DNA of 64,000 nt. It comes from Anisus vortex (taxonomy: Eukaryota > Mollusca > Gastropoda > Planorbidae). Made by a program: the position numbers and the translations under genes. Positions 21,734-33,083 of the stretch are shown piece by piece; within the stretch, counting starts at the first letter, position 1; every line of letters starts with the position of its first letter. The stretch lies in contig OX421507.1 in the NCBI GenBank assembly GCA_949126835.1, forward strand, positions 7,228,605-7,292,604. Reading direction: 5' to 3'. The notes under the pieces were generated by a model. That model searched no databases and was not told the origin of the DNA. It saw nothing but the letters and a program-made list of their open reading frames with translations.

Positions 21734-22522
21734 CTTTCATATAAAATGTTAGAAATTCAGATTAAAAGGTGGGGTTTACTTACATGTATTTTGAAGAAAT
21801 GAAACTACTTTTTTTTTCTTAGTATACATTTTTAAATTTTGAGGATAATGGATTTATTTAATATTTTTATACCACTCTCATGTATTTTGTTTAGATTTTG
21901 ATTTAAACATTTATTTTTACTAAGTAGAGAAATTTTTTTTTACATACAATTAGGTGAAATTTTTTTTATAGAAGTCAAACAAAAAGAGGGTAAGGTTGTT
22001 AACATTTTGTAAACTTTCCATTATTGTTATTGATTTCAATTGCACTGAAAACTCAATATTCATCCTTAATCCCTTTCGCAGGAAAGGGTGCACATTAAAC
22101 AGGACAGATGTAAAAACGAAGGTTCACATGCAGGAATTTGCTAGGAATGGTTTGATTTGTGTTTCCAGCCCTGAATTTTGATGGATCAATTGTAAAGCAG
22201 AATAAAAAAACATTTTCAATCGATCGTTTGATCACAGAGGGCAGGGTGCCCATGATGAATGAGGGATATCAGAGGAGACATATTTTTTAGGGTTAATATG
22301 TACACTTCAGAGTTTAAACTGGGTTTTTTTTAGAGTCAAATCTTCTTTCAAGCAGTGGTTTACAAATAGAAACATTCTGTTATACACAAACTGTTAGGGA
22401 AAACAATCAATTGAGGAGAAGCAAAGAAGAAAAATATAAAGTAAAGGCAAAAAGAACTGCGACTTTTACATTAGTAAAAAAAAAAAAAAAAAATTATAGT
22501 TAATGGAAACAGCAACACTTAC

Positions 22523-22671
22523 AAATTGATTGGAAAGAAAATCCCAGAGGACTAACAGAATTCGTTCCTATGAGACCGCTTGCGATTGCCTCATTCAAAG
22601 CGTCGCGTATTTCCTGCTCCGTGGCATCACCGTTGGTTGCAATATCAAATGTAACTAGTGTACTGCCTTGG
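22523..22671 (-). CDS. HSPG2: Perlecan exon P3: SEA domain, second half
   Basis: Acceptor ggttgcag|CCAAGG (phase 2), donor ATTT|GTAAGTG (phase 1). The split codon gives Asn, so the join reads FNQGSTLVTFDIA. The exon continues with the acidic loop, the helix EQEIRDALNEAIASG and the final strand PLGFSFQSI, closely matching the end of perlecan SEA domains. GSTLV aligns with the G-S-x-x-V sequence where self-cleaving SEA domains break. Confidence 0.9.
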
Positions 22672-22902
22672 CTGCAACCCCAAGGAGGGACAAAAAAATG
22701 AAGCATTTTACATTCAGACATTAGAATTTATTTATAAAAAAATAGGTGCTGAGTGTATGTACAGAATATAGAATATAGAATTACATTTAAGAGCTAATGG
22801 CACATACTTCAACTTTATAGATTTATCAATTAGGAAAAGCTAATAATCTCATAATATAATCAGGAAAAATGGGTAATGTTAGTACAGAAAAAAAAATTTG
22901 GC

Positions 22903-23197
22903 AGGGTGGCCGATTTACTGTGCATTTGGCTGTCGCACCGAAGGTCGTGGGTTTAAATACTGGCGAAGGGTAGGTTTCTGGATCTGGAAGGTGTCCCTCT
23001 TAGTCTAACCATCAGAGATGATTACTTGACATTACTTTTGTAGGAGTTGAGGACCAACTAATGTCAGGTATCCATCTTAGTTGGCTAGACTCTGGGACAC
23101 TCCAGACCCGTAAAATAATGCTTGACTTCACCTGATTTCTAGCCAGGGACTTATGGTACACAAGCCAAGTGCACTGCAGCTAGACCACTGTGTCTCC
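22903..23197. mobile_element. Two SINE fragments in tail-to-tail inversion
   Basis: A + copy (22903-23045: gtgcatttggctgtcgcacc, ggaaggtgtccctcttag) meets a minus copy (23047-23197: aactaatgtcaggtatcc, ctagactctgggacactcc, gaccactgtgtctcc). Together they could fold into a long hairpin in the intron between P2 and P3. Confidence 0.75.
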
Positions 23198-23428
23198 AAT
23201 AATATACAAAGCAATTAATGAAAAACTTGAAAATTACAGCTAATAACCTAGTGAAAAAGAATGGCAAAGAGATAAACATTTTTCTTGATTCGTGTGCAAA
23301 GACTAATCTATAGTCATTCTTTTTCTTAAAGAGGGGCAGGGGTTGCCTGAACAACCAGGAAAACCAACTGATAAACATCAATTAAAACCGTCAGTGTGAA
23401 TAAGTGTGGAACACAAAAATCTAAACCT

Positions 23429-23642
23429 GCAGTGTGGCCATGGCATACTATTGGATTGTGTGGCAAGCACAATGCCAAGCCGCCTTTACTTTACCCCAAC
23501 CAAAGTCAAGTACCCATAAGACTCAGAGTTGGATAGACTCAGGGACACCCTCCGAGCCTTCACCAGTAGCCTATTTGAACCCAGGACATTTCGTACACCA
23601 GCCAAAAGGGCAGCAACTCTGCCACCACCATGCCCCCATCTG
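23429..23642 (-). mobile_element. tRNA-derived SINE copy 8
   Basis: Reverse copy: gtgtggcaagcacaatgcc, tttactttaccccaaccaa, tagactcagggacaccct, tatttgaacccaggac and ctgccaccaccatgccccc. It lies between P2 and P3, close to the P2 donor. Confidence 0.85.
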
Positions 23643-23733
23643 CACCCTTAAGGATAACAATAATACATACATTTAGAGGGAAAGTTGTTGCTCTGCAATT
23701 ATCTTATTCACACATATTTTTTTTTACACTTAC

Positions 23734-23899
23734 TTAAACTGTAAAATTTTAATTGAATCTGGTCCTAAGAGATTTCTGAACACATTTTCTAAGTCCCTTT
23801 GCAGAAGCCTAGAAAGCTCTTTAAACTCCCTTGAACTTCTGTTTTCTAAAGCTGGATTGAAACGTATACTTGTGAAGTTCAAAACCACTCTGATGTATC
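23734..23899 (-). CDS. HSPG2: Perlecan exon P2: SEA domain, first half
   Basis: Acceptor tttacag|GATACATC (phase 1), donor TTTAA|GTAAGT (phase 2). The residues RVVLNFTSIRFNPALENR and SSREFKELSRLLQRDLENVF are the first strand and helices of a SEA domain, with the usual pattern of a short strand, a loop before an N-x-[ST], and an amphipathic helix ending before the second strand KILQF. N-glycosylation sequons are NFT and NRS. In perlecan the SEA domain follows the heparan sulfate attachment region, as it does here. Confidence 0.9.
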
Positions 23900-24079
23900 C
23901 TGTAAACAAGTTTGTATAGAACAATGTGAATATAAATCAATGATTGGGAAGACAAGAATAAAATGTTGCAAAGTCAACAAAACCTGAGACCTAATAATAG
24001 ATGATGCTAGAGATCTTACTTTTTAGAAAGTTTTCCCTTAATCACAAAAGGAATAAGAAGAATAGGCCTATATAATATA

Positions 24080-24205
24080 AGTACTCTTTCTTCCAGAGTG
24101 GCATATGATATGGGCATGAAATGGGTTGCTTAGTTGAACAAACCAGGAAAACCAGTGACTTAAACATCATTTAAAACACCAATAAAAATGCAGGACTATT
24201 TAGTA
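24080..24205 (+). mobile_element. Non-LTR retrotransposon family A, 3' fragment
   Basis: ctctttcttccagagtggc, gcatgaaatgggttgctta, aaaaccagtgacttaaac and atcatttaaaacaccaat match the family's ORF end. Confidence 0.65.
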
Positions 24206-26149
24206 ATATATTATATTATTTATATTATAAAATCAGTTTATTTGCCTTATTGGTGGAGTTGCCATTTCCATATATGAAAACTAAAGAAACCTTTAGCAGC
24301 AAAGACATAGTCACATAGCCATAATATTAATTTAATATGCAAGGGTGTCTCCTAGTTGCTATCATATACTTGATATTGATATACTATATAGTATATAGTA
24401 TCAGTCATGATAACAAAAAGATCAGTTTTTAATTTAATTAGATCTATAACTTTTTGGTATAATAACATTTTATTCATAAGAAGGTAGCAATTATCGTTTA
24501 ACCCCCTCATTATCATTATGTTGCAGTAGAAAGCAATGTTCGTCTAACTAAATGGTAATTAAATGTTATTAAATGTTTCAAAAACGGAAATGTAAAAGTA
24601 AAAACATTTCCTTTACTGAATTCCGTACTAAAATTTCAGAAAAGCCTAGTTTTAGCTCCTAAAAAAAGCCCAGAAAAGCCAATTTATAATAAAAACGGTC
24701 TCGGTGTATGCCTACTATGATCTGTTTACGTTTCAATTTTTGATTCTTAAAAAAATGTTTTCGAATTGTTAAGGATGAAATCCTGCACAAGTGCAGAAAG
24801 ATCCTGATTTATTATTGCCCCCACCCCGAATCGCGCACTTTTTTCCCCTATGCAAAATGTTGCCCCCCCCCCAACCCCTTTATAGGCCTACTATTTGCCT
24901 ACCCTTTGCCTCCTTACCCCTCCCTACTTATTTACACTATTTGACTCTCCTCCCACCTCGCATTGTTTTTTTTTTTGTCTCAACCTCTTCCAGTTAATAA
25001 CCTTTATAGTAGTCATATGATCTGAACTATTTCTTCAATTCACTCACAATAAGCGGCTGTGGCGAAGTTTACCATGATGTCTGATCAATAAATTTTGTGT
25101 TGTCAAATGTGAGATTAGATTAATTATAAACCACTTCACCCCCCCCCCTCCCCCCCCCCCCCCCCGTCCACATCCTTGCTGCCACCTTATCCATTCACTC
25201 AATTTACAGCCACCTTAGCACTGTTTTTATACGAATTAACCGAGCCGCCGCTGGTGACACAGTGCCACTATGAGTCTAGCCAAATCTGCTGTAGCAGTAA
25301 AGATGTCTTATGCATTTAGACTTTTAATCGCTTCCCTAAGTACATTTGGGACACTAAAATACATAAAATAATGCTAATATTTTCTTGATAGAAAATGCCA
25401 AGTAAAAAAGCCAAGGTCCTCGAAAAAAAAAAAAAGCCAATATCCTAAGTTGGGATCGAAAAAACCAAGATCTTTGGGAAAAAAGCCAGGGAGTGGTATT
25501 ATTCTGAAGATTGTTTGTAGTGTTAAAAAAATATCACATTTTTAGCAGAAATATTTTATAATTATTTTTTTCCTTATCTGCTGTGTGGATTCAAAAGACG
25601 TTATCTTTGCTACTTTCTTATGTAGACAAACTATTTAATTTATTTTTTTAAAAAGTAATATTGAAACTATTTTTGACCCGCCAGCAGTGGCGTAGTAGGC
25701 CTATAGCGGGTGGAGCGGCCGCTCCCCTTTGTTTGATTATTTTCGGAAAAGTGGGGCCTTTTTTAGAATTGTTTTTTTTTTTTTGCCTTTTCAATGTAAA
25801 AAAAGGGTTGTTTTTTTTAAAGAGTAAAACGTGGCGTCATTTCAAGAAATAAGAGGGACCTTTACGAAAAATAAAATTATGACTTATTCATGAATAAAAA
25901 GTGAGGCCATTTCGTTAAAAAAAATGTGTGCATTTTTCAAGAATAAAAACCTGGAAACTTTATATGATAAAAAATGGGTTTCTTAAAACAAAACAGTAAG
26001 GCTCTTTCAATAAAATAATGGGGCCTTTTCAAGAAAAAAAAACTAGGAAAGTTGAGTGGCAGTGATGCGCAAAAGAAATGCCTCTCCTGCTTATAGGTAA
26101 GGACCACCCTTATAAGTTATACGGAAGTTCCTTCTAGACAGAAGAATAT

Positions 26150-26312
26150 TATTACATCCACTATGCCCAAAACTCCTACAGGGCGGCAGGGATCGGTCGG
26201 CGGCAGGGATAGAACCCGCGATGTGTCGGTTGACAGTCCGGTGAACTAACCCAGATCTACCAAGTGCAACCTCAACTATATAGCATTCCTGGACACTTCT
26301 AAAATATGGCAC
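26150..26312 (-). mobile_element. Second tRNA-derived SINE family, copy 1
   Basis: The minus strand has caccggactgtcaaccgac and cgcgggttctatccctgcc (B-box-like), then a tccctgccgccc repeat and ctgtaggagttttggg. The same arrangement recurs at 55485-55610. Confidence 0.5.
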
Positions 26313-27936
26313 CTCCTACCTGTCTCTAAATAGGCACCTTCACGTTTGTGTACATATTCCAGTGTTTTTGGTCTTCCTGTTTCAATAGAGATCCATTCAG
26401 ATGCGACCGAATGTCAAGCGGAATAGCTGGACTTCTAGGAGGAGGCGGGGCTCCCCCCCCCCCTCTTTCAAAGCAAGGTGAAAAACATGTCACGTTTCAC
26501 TAACACGGGCCTCGCTCTTTCTTGAGTATGTGCATTTTTCTAATTTACATTCAATGCTTTCTCTGTGGTTGATCCAGAGGCGGCCCGATCTCTCTGATCG
26601 CGACACTGACAAAATGGTGAGAACTACATTTCATCGACTGGCTGGCGAAATCTGTTAGGACTCATGTTCGTCTGATTCCTTGAACTGACACATGACGTGA
26701 AGACTCTATTGACTTAAAACCGAATGGCTACATAAGCCAACAAAAGAATCAAACAAAATATGAAATGCCAGGAGAAAGCAGTTGGTGGGAAAGGAGCATA
26801 AATAGTGAACACTGCCTGGGTATTGTTTTGTGGGGATGCCTTGCCGACCTGGATTTGGATGCCTTGACAGACCACGGTGGGGAAGAAAAGCTACAGGCAA
26901 GTCCGTAAGTATGATGAAGAACAACAAATTTTAAGTAAAAAAAAACTACAAATAATATTTGTCCTGAATCGTGACAAAAAGTAGTTGAATATCGTGGAAA
27001 AGAGTAATCCAATTTGCGAAATAGTATGCTCAATGTATGTAGGAGCTTATAACAACACTCCTGCTCCGGCTGCTGGATCTGCTCAGGAAATGGAGCCTGC
27101 TTCTACAGAAAATTGGATTCTAACACGGAGGACGAAATAGACACATATTAAGACTTCATGCATTCATTGACATAACTAGGTAGGCCTAATACCCAACAGA
27201 TTTACAGGTTTTTTTCTTATACGCCTGTAACATCTAGTCTTTCCCAAAAGATGAAACTGGGCTTCATTCGGTGCCATTGGGTATCTTAAAAAAATAGTGA
27301 AAAATGATAGTAAAATTGATAGACACTGGATGCTTTACTTTACGAAAGCTAATATTAGGGCCTATTTAATTATGATTTTGAGCGCGCTAGTTTTCTGAGA
27401 TTTAAAAAAAAAAATGGTTGCAAGAAATATTCAATATAAATATTCAATCTTCAACGCGAGTCAAATAATCTTGCCAGGGCTAATAATTGTCGATAAACAA
27501 AAGATAAGGGTCAATAATAGGGCCTAATATAATATAATATATTAAATTCTAAATGCCAAAAAAAAAAATACATGTGTTTAAAATTAAATATCCTAGACTC
27601 AACTAGACTGCAAGACCATCCTAAGATAAATAAACAAAAAATAAACAGTATCCTCAAAAAGTCTAGCCGCCCATCTGTTTTCTCCCTGATTTCTGGCAAA
27701 AGTGCACTCCCGCCCAGCCTCCCTGCTTTGCACTACCTACTCCTCCTATTATCGCCGAAACATGGCTGTTTATTTGAGCTACCCGTTATCGGGTAAGGTG
27801 AGCGGCCTGACCTTATTGCTAGCCATTGCTGGTGTAAACAGAACAACACCACGGTTTTCCCGACTAAGTTTACATTGGCCAAGACAAGCCACAGGCTTGC
27901 TCGAGGTATTCGCTGATTGAAGCGTTTCTTCTACGG

Positions 27937-28198
27937 TGGCCGAGCGGCAGCGCGTTCGGCTGGCGTACCGAAGATACTGTGTTCGAACCCTAGGATTTGT
28001 TACCGGGTCTGGAGGGAGTCCCTGAGTCTACCCAGGCTCTGGTGGGTAGCTGATTTTTTAGTTGGGGTAAAGCAAAGCCGGCCTAGGCATTGTGCTGGCC
28101 ACACAATCCCCCAAGTATGCCGTGGCCACAGAAACAGGTGAATGCTGTTTCACCGGCCTTATGGGTCAATTCAATCCGACAGGATACTTTACTTTGTT
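27937..28198 (+). mobile_element. tRNA-derived SINE copy 9 (best preserved)
   Basis: Head ggtggccgagcggcagcg resembles a Leu/Ser tRNA A box, and gtgttcgaaccct is an intact B box. The body (ctggagggagtccctgagt, ctacccaggctctggtggg, ggccacacaatccccca) runs to the end tccgacaggatactttact. A reference copy for the family. Confidence 0.9.
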
Positions 28199-29156
28199 TC
28201 AAAAAAAACCTCGTTAAAAGGGCCCAAAGCAATCTCGCAAGCGATGTAACAAAACCACAACCGAATAACCGAAGCTGCGGGCACAGTTCTAGGATGTAAT
28301 GATCCTCCATGTTGCCATAATTCTCCAAATGTCCTTGAATCGAGTCTTGTCCCCATTTTTTCTTACTTTAAGTGCTTCCAGTGCATTTTAATCGTTGGCG
28401 ATCTTTTATATTATTTCTATACTCCCTCATCTTATATTAATTACTATTATACGATTACTCTGGCTAACAATTCATTATAGTAAATATAGTTTCGCGACAA
28501 CCTTGACTTAGGATTAGAGTCTTTTTTACCCACCAACGTTTGCGCAAATCTGAATAGACCAAAGAAAACATTGATGTAAACGAGAGGGACACACACGCGA
28601 TTAATAGGAGGCGTAATAAAATTTGGGAGGTGTCAATTTTCCGATTCGGCTCTTCGGTCTGTTGCGGTTCAACTGATGAAATGATTTCACGGATAACGCA
28701 AACTATATCGGTCCAATTTCGGCCCAGAAGTGGTCCAATATTTAAATCTTGGCCTAATGTTGGACCAATAGTGGGCCATTATACAGTGAGCTGTAAAGTT
28801 GTTTATTTACGTTTGATTTATGTGTAGAGAGTATTTGTGTATATACATCTATATTTATCTATTATGACGTAATACACAATCATGCTTTCTCTCAGTCTCT
28901 ACTACTTTCTAGTAAGCATTTTCTTTTGCATTCGGAAAGCTTCGGGAAAATCCTTTATAGTACTTTCTAAACCAAAAGCTATATAAGCACTTATGCGTAC
29001 AATTGTGGTTGTTGATTTTGCTTATTGCAGCTACCACATAGCCTATACTTATTATTAACCAGTGAAGCTTAATGTTATTTTTGTATATAAGTTCAAGCAT
29101 TACATTCTTCTTTGAACATTCATCGAGCGGCTTGAGTTTATTGTTTCATATCCTAG

Positions 29157-29355
29157 ACCAGGGGTCGGCTACCTACGGCACGCGTGCCAAACTTGGTACG
29201 CAAAGTGATTTTAAATGGCACGCGTATGACCCACAAAAAGGCAATTCAAGTCTCCTCTACCATAAATTGATTGGTGGCGCAGGTTGACTCTTAGGCTGTC
29301 TGCACGCTGAGTGAATTAGAAATCCTACTTTGGCACGCTAATATCAAAATATCAA
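29157..29355. mobile_element. hAT-type MITE family 1, 3' truncated
   Basis: It begins CCAGGGGTCGGCTACCTACG, has atggcacgcgtatgaccc and aatcctactttggcacgc, and stops before the closing inverted repeat. It ends about 20 bases from the P1 donor. Confidence 0.8.
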
Positions 29356-29375
29356 TGCATCAAATATAGACTTAC

Positions 29376-29592
29376 GTGGATAACCCACAACCAAAGGCCT
29401 GGCCGATCCGGTCAGCGTCACTGAGTCCGTCTTGACGAACGCTGGCTCCGTGGTCCCGCCGCTGCCTTCTTCTGTGAATTGAGGGGTCGAGGTAGGATCT
29501 CCCAGCATTAAATCCTCATCGTCAGACAAGACGGCCGCCCTCTTCACGATGTGAGATTCACTGTCGGCGTCCTCAAAATCAAAGTCTTGGAT
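29376..29592 (-). CDS. HSPG2: Perlecan exon P1: acidic N-terminal segment with Ser-Gly site
   Basis: The acceptor cccgtcag|ATCCAAG opens the exon in phase 0 and the donor CCAC|GTAAGTC closes it in phase 1. The 72 codons are rich in Asp and Glu (DFDFEDAD, SDDEDLMLGD) and contain EEGSGG, a Ser-Gly pair in an acidic setting of the kind that carries heparan sulfate. SDDED is also prominent in the vertebrate perlecan N terminus. The end reads VVGYP(R) and joins in frame to the SEA exon. A KRAA stretch is a possible basic processing site. The preceding exon with the signal peptide is not securely located. Confidence 0.85.
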
Positions 29593-29732
29593 CTGACGGG
29601 AGGAAACAAATGAAATGGTTGCAATAATTAGTGAGCCTTGATCAAACGTATTGTCTGTCACTAACTCCGTCAGCCCGTCTCTGTCAATCTATTTATCTGT
29701 CTAGTTATGTATCAATGAAATTGTGCATCAAT

Positions 29733-30275
29733 CTTTCTTTTCTTATCTTATATATTATAGACGCTCCTTCTTTTAATGTTTTAAATGATGTTAAGTTACT
29801 GGTTTTCATGGTTTGTTCAGGCAACCCATTCCATGCCACTCGGGAAGAAAGTATAAGACTTAGGCCTACACGTGCATTTGTTCTGGCATAAGGGATAAGG
29901 AAAGTGTTTTTGTCCTTATGTTTATCTGAGCATCGTAACTGATTGTTATTGTATTTCTAAATTAGAATTTATACATAATGCCTTAAGTGTTATAATTACT
30001 TTACTATTTGCCCTTATGTCTTCTGTTTCTCAGTTTAGTGATTTAACTATTGGCGTTACTTTTGTCAGTTGTGAATATTCGCTAGTAATTAACCTTGCAG
30101 CTCTTTGCTGAATTTGTTTAAACCTTTTATTGTTCTCTTTGGCTTATGGGTCCCATACAGAAGATGCATATTCTAGTATAAGTCTAACTAATGTGAGATA
30201 GCATTTGATATATAGCCAAAACCTTTTTTCTGCATTTCTGTATGTTTATATAGCAGTCCCATTCTGCTAACATTA
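29733..30275 (-). mobile_element. Non-LTR retrotransposon family A, longest fragment
   Basis: The minus strand translates, with some breaks, to LRLILEYASSVWDP, then IQQRAARLITSEYS, then VAWNGLPEQT and TSNLTSFKTL. This is the C-terminal end of a LINE reverse-transcriptase ORF (L-E-Y-A-x-x-V-W-D-P, Q-R-R-A-A-R). The 3' end has aaggagcgtctataatatat followed by a GATAAG-like tail. Confidence 0.85.
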
Positions 30276-30645
30276 AATAAAAGTAGGAGGGGCCCTAATA
30301 AGAATAAAAGAAAAGACTGCGAATATTCAAATTAACAGCCATACGAAGAGGAATTCAATTGATGAGGCAAATGTAATATAGAGTTCAGTATAATTCTACA
30401 GCATTCTTTCATTCTCCCACTCTTACTAACATTCTCGTCTACTCTCATTCATTCACCCAATCACTCATTTCTTTGTGTTTCTCTCAAATCAGCTTCTCAT
30501 GCATTCTCTCACACTCTTGCCTGTTTTAACTTACTCCATATCACGTCTTTCTCTATATATCTCTCTCTCCAACTCTCTCCTCCCTCTATCTCTCTTTCTC
30601 TCTCTTTTAAAATTTCAGGTACTGGTGGATTGTATTGACTTCCTG

Positions 30646-31133
30646 AAGGTTACAAGACCTGGGCCATATCACTACAGTCCTCCTTTTGTCCTGGAGGTTA
30701 CAAGACCTGGGCCATATCACTACAGTCCTCCTTTTGTCCTGGAGGTTACAAGACCTGGGCCATATCACTACAGTCCTCCTTTTGTCATGGAGGTTACAAG
30801 ACCTGGGCCATATCACTACAGTCCTCCTTTTGTCATGGAGGTTACAAGACCTGGGCCATATCACTACAGTCCTCCCTTTGTCATGGAGGTTACAAGACCT
30901 GGGCCATATCACTACAGTCCTCCTTTTGTCATGGAGGTTACAAGACCTGGGCCATATCACTACAGTCCTCCTTTTGTCATGGAGGTTACAAGACCTGGGC
31001 CATATCACTACAGTCCTCCTTTTGTCCTGGAGGTTACAAGACCTGGGCCATATCACTACAGTCCTCCTTTTGTCATGGAGGTTACAAGACCTGGGCCATA
31101 TCACTACAGTCCTCCTTTTGTCATGGAGGTTAG
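30646..31133. repeat. 48-bp minisatellite, 10 copies
   Basis: The unit starts gaggttacaagacctgggcc and ends cctccttttgtcatg (or cctg). As 48 is a multiple of three, it stays open on both strands (for example VTRPGPYHYSPPFVME). With nothing recognisable beyond the repeat, it is best taken as a non-coding minisatellite behind a CT-rich tract (30500-30620). Confidence 0.95.
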
Positions 31134-31168
31134 CAGTGCAGATAGGTGTTTTTATCAAGAGTTAGAGG

Positions 31169-32499
31169 CATAGGTTCTCAACGGGGGCGTTATCGCCCCT
31201 CCCCCCCCCCTGGGGGGCGGTGAGAAGCTTTAGGGGGGAGCTGATGTTCCCAGGAAGGGGGGGCTGATGTTCCCGGGGGGAGGGCGATGGGGGGGCGGTG
31301 AGGGGCAAGTTGGCGATATAAATGTACCTGATTGTAACATCCCTTATGTGTTGCACAATAAATATATTCCCTCTTGTCAAGACAGCTCTCACATGGGATG
31401 CACTTCATATGTTTCACCGCATACACAGACTACAACTCCAATTTTTAGACATATATATTTTATTCACGATGCACACAAAATTAGTTCTTAACAGTAGTAA
31501 CACTTTTCAACATTAATGCCATAGTTCCAAAACTCACTTCTATACCTTGTTCTTAGAACTATACATCCAAAAACATAGTCCAGCGAACATCATCAAAATA
31601 TATCTCTCGACTCCGATCTCTTCTCGATGTTACACACTCGCTCTTGTTTTTCTATCCTCCCCCTCACGCTCCCCTTCTCATCATTACCCGTGTTCGTACA
31701 AAACTGGTCAAACGACTGTGTGCAACACAGTCCTGGTCGCACTGACCGGTCACGGTCTACTGACCTACATTAACAGTTGTTACACTGATATATTTTGAAC
31801 ACCTCAGCTATTTGAATCTATTAGTTTTTGAATGAAATGTGATGTAAACGCTGCTAATAAATATACTATCTGCTAATATTAATGATATTTTGATCTCAAT
31901 TTTACTTAGATGTTCTCTAATGTATTAAATACTTCTAAAACAGAACCAAATTATCGTTAAGCGGAATAGATATGAAGTAATCATACGAACTGGGCAGTCA
32001 ATCAGTTTCTCTAGAGTCTAGGTCTATGAGTTTTGGCAACAATTTTGTATTGCATTTTTATCACCCTCTTTTGTGGAAAGTGGATTTTATGCTAATACAA
32101 TTTGGTTGTCAAAAAAAGAAAAACAAGACAAGTTGCAAATAGTGAAGCGTGGAGACATAAGGCTTTTGCAACCAAAATTGAAACAAATATAGACAAAACT
32201 ATTAGCAGCACACCAGGCAAACGATTCACATTAATATTGATTTTTTTAAGCCTCTTGTTTAGGTACTTTATTTATCTATTAATTCGTGCAATATGTTTCC
32301 TTTCAGTTGTTTTTTTTTATAGACAATAAATAAGCTCAGAAATCTAGTCGGGTTTAAAAAAATTGCAGAAATTATATTGACCCGTTAACTTCCAGAGGGG
32401 TAGGGAGAGTGGGCGCTAAAAAAAAGTTGGGGGGGGGGGCGGTGAGCGGAAAAAAATTGTAAAACGGGGCGGTGAGCCGAAAAAGGTTGAGAACCTATG
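31169..32499. mobile_element. Putative DNA transposon with CATAGGTTCTCAAC ends
   Basis: CATAGGTTCTCAAC (31169) and its exact inverse GTTGAGAACCTATG (ending 32499) bound 1331 bp. The flanks AGTTAGAGG and AGTTGGAGG differ by one base, a possible 9-bp duplication. G-rich subterminal stretches (ggggcggtgag) occur at both ends. No transposase is recognisable. MULE-like or hAT-like. Confidence 0.6.
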
Positions 32500-33083
32500 A
32501 GTTGGAGGATCGGGAGTGGGGAGGGGGGTGAGGTTAGGAAGAAACGGGTGAGAGTTGATGGACGGACAGCCCGGGGGGTGGGGGTAGGTGGATGTTCGGT
32601 CTCTCCAACTGACAGCTGTAAACCCAGAGACATGATCACAAAATAAAGCCATCTACTTTTTCTCTCTTTTTCTTCTTCTTCTGGGAAAGCAACTCTGTGT
32701 GTGAGCACCTGTTGATGAAAGATAACTAACTGCGCCAGGTAGTTCAGGGAAAGACCGTCGGTCAGTACAAGGGCGATAACGAAAAAAGAGGAAACATGAG
32801 CCTGTGCCGAGCCCAGGTACCAAACATCTGGGGCGACTCCCCTCGGTACCGGGCACCCGAGCAGAACTGGGGTGTTTGTGTGTGTGTGTGTGTTGTTATC
32901 TGCTGTTGATGTACGTGTCTGACTGGGGAGAGACATGAGGGTGGGGGTAACTTTTGTTCGGATTGTCGCTAGGTAGGCGTATACTGGGGGAAATTGAGTG
33001 GTCTAGTACATACTTAGTACAGATTCCACTAATCTATGGAACCCAAACGGATTGAATGTACTGATCTATAAATTTAAAAAAAA

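Larger units (their letters stand above)
23900..29375 (-). other. Large intron between P1 and P2
   Basis: It holds a LINE family A end (24080-24200), a poly-C-rich tract (24815-25170), a possible transposon end CAGTGGCGTAG at 25685, a family-2 SINE (26150-26310), a full SINE (27937-28198) and a truncated hAT MITE (29157-29355). No reliable coding sequence. Confidence 0.6.
1..29592 (-). other. HSPG2: Perlecan gene, N-terminal half (18 recognised exons, incomplete at both ends)
   Basis: Eighteen exons, called P1 to P18 here in transcription order, encode about 868 residues: acidic/Ser-Gly segment, SEA, LDLa, a non-LDLa domain, three and a half LDLa, LDLa, Ig, five LDLa. Each exon has AG/GT borders, and nearly all junctions are phase 1, the usual phase of shuffled extracellular modules. 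An SGx acidic stretch, then SEA, then LDLa, then Ig is specific to perlecan N termini. The protein should be secreted into basement membranes and carry heparan sulfate. The start codon and signal peptide are not certainly in this window. The laminin-type and C-terminal regions would lie left of position 1. Introns are 0.2-5.8 kb and full of repeats. Confidence 0.9.

Noticed and set aside
25685..26060. DNA transposon starting CAGTGGCGTAGTAGG
   Set aside because: The start resembles a transposon end, but no matching inverted end or target duplication was found.
26706..27033. Signal-peptide exon for perlecan on the minus strand
   Set aside because: A hydrophobic stretch exists but it lies downstream of P1 in transcription order, so it cannot be the start.
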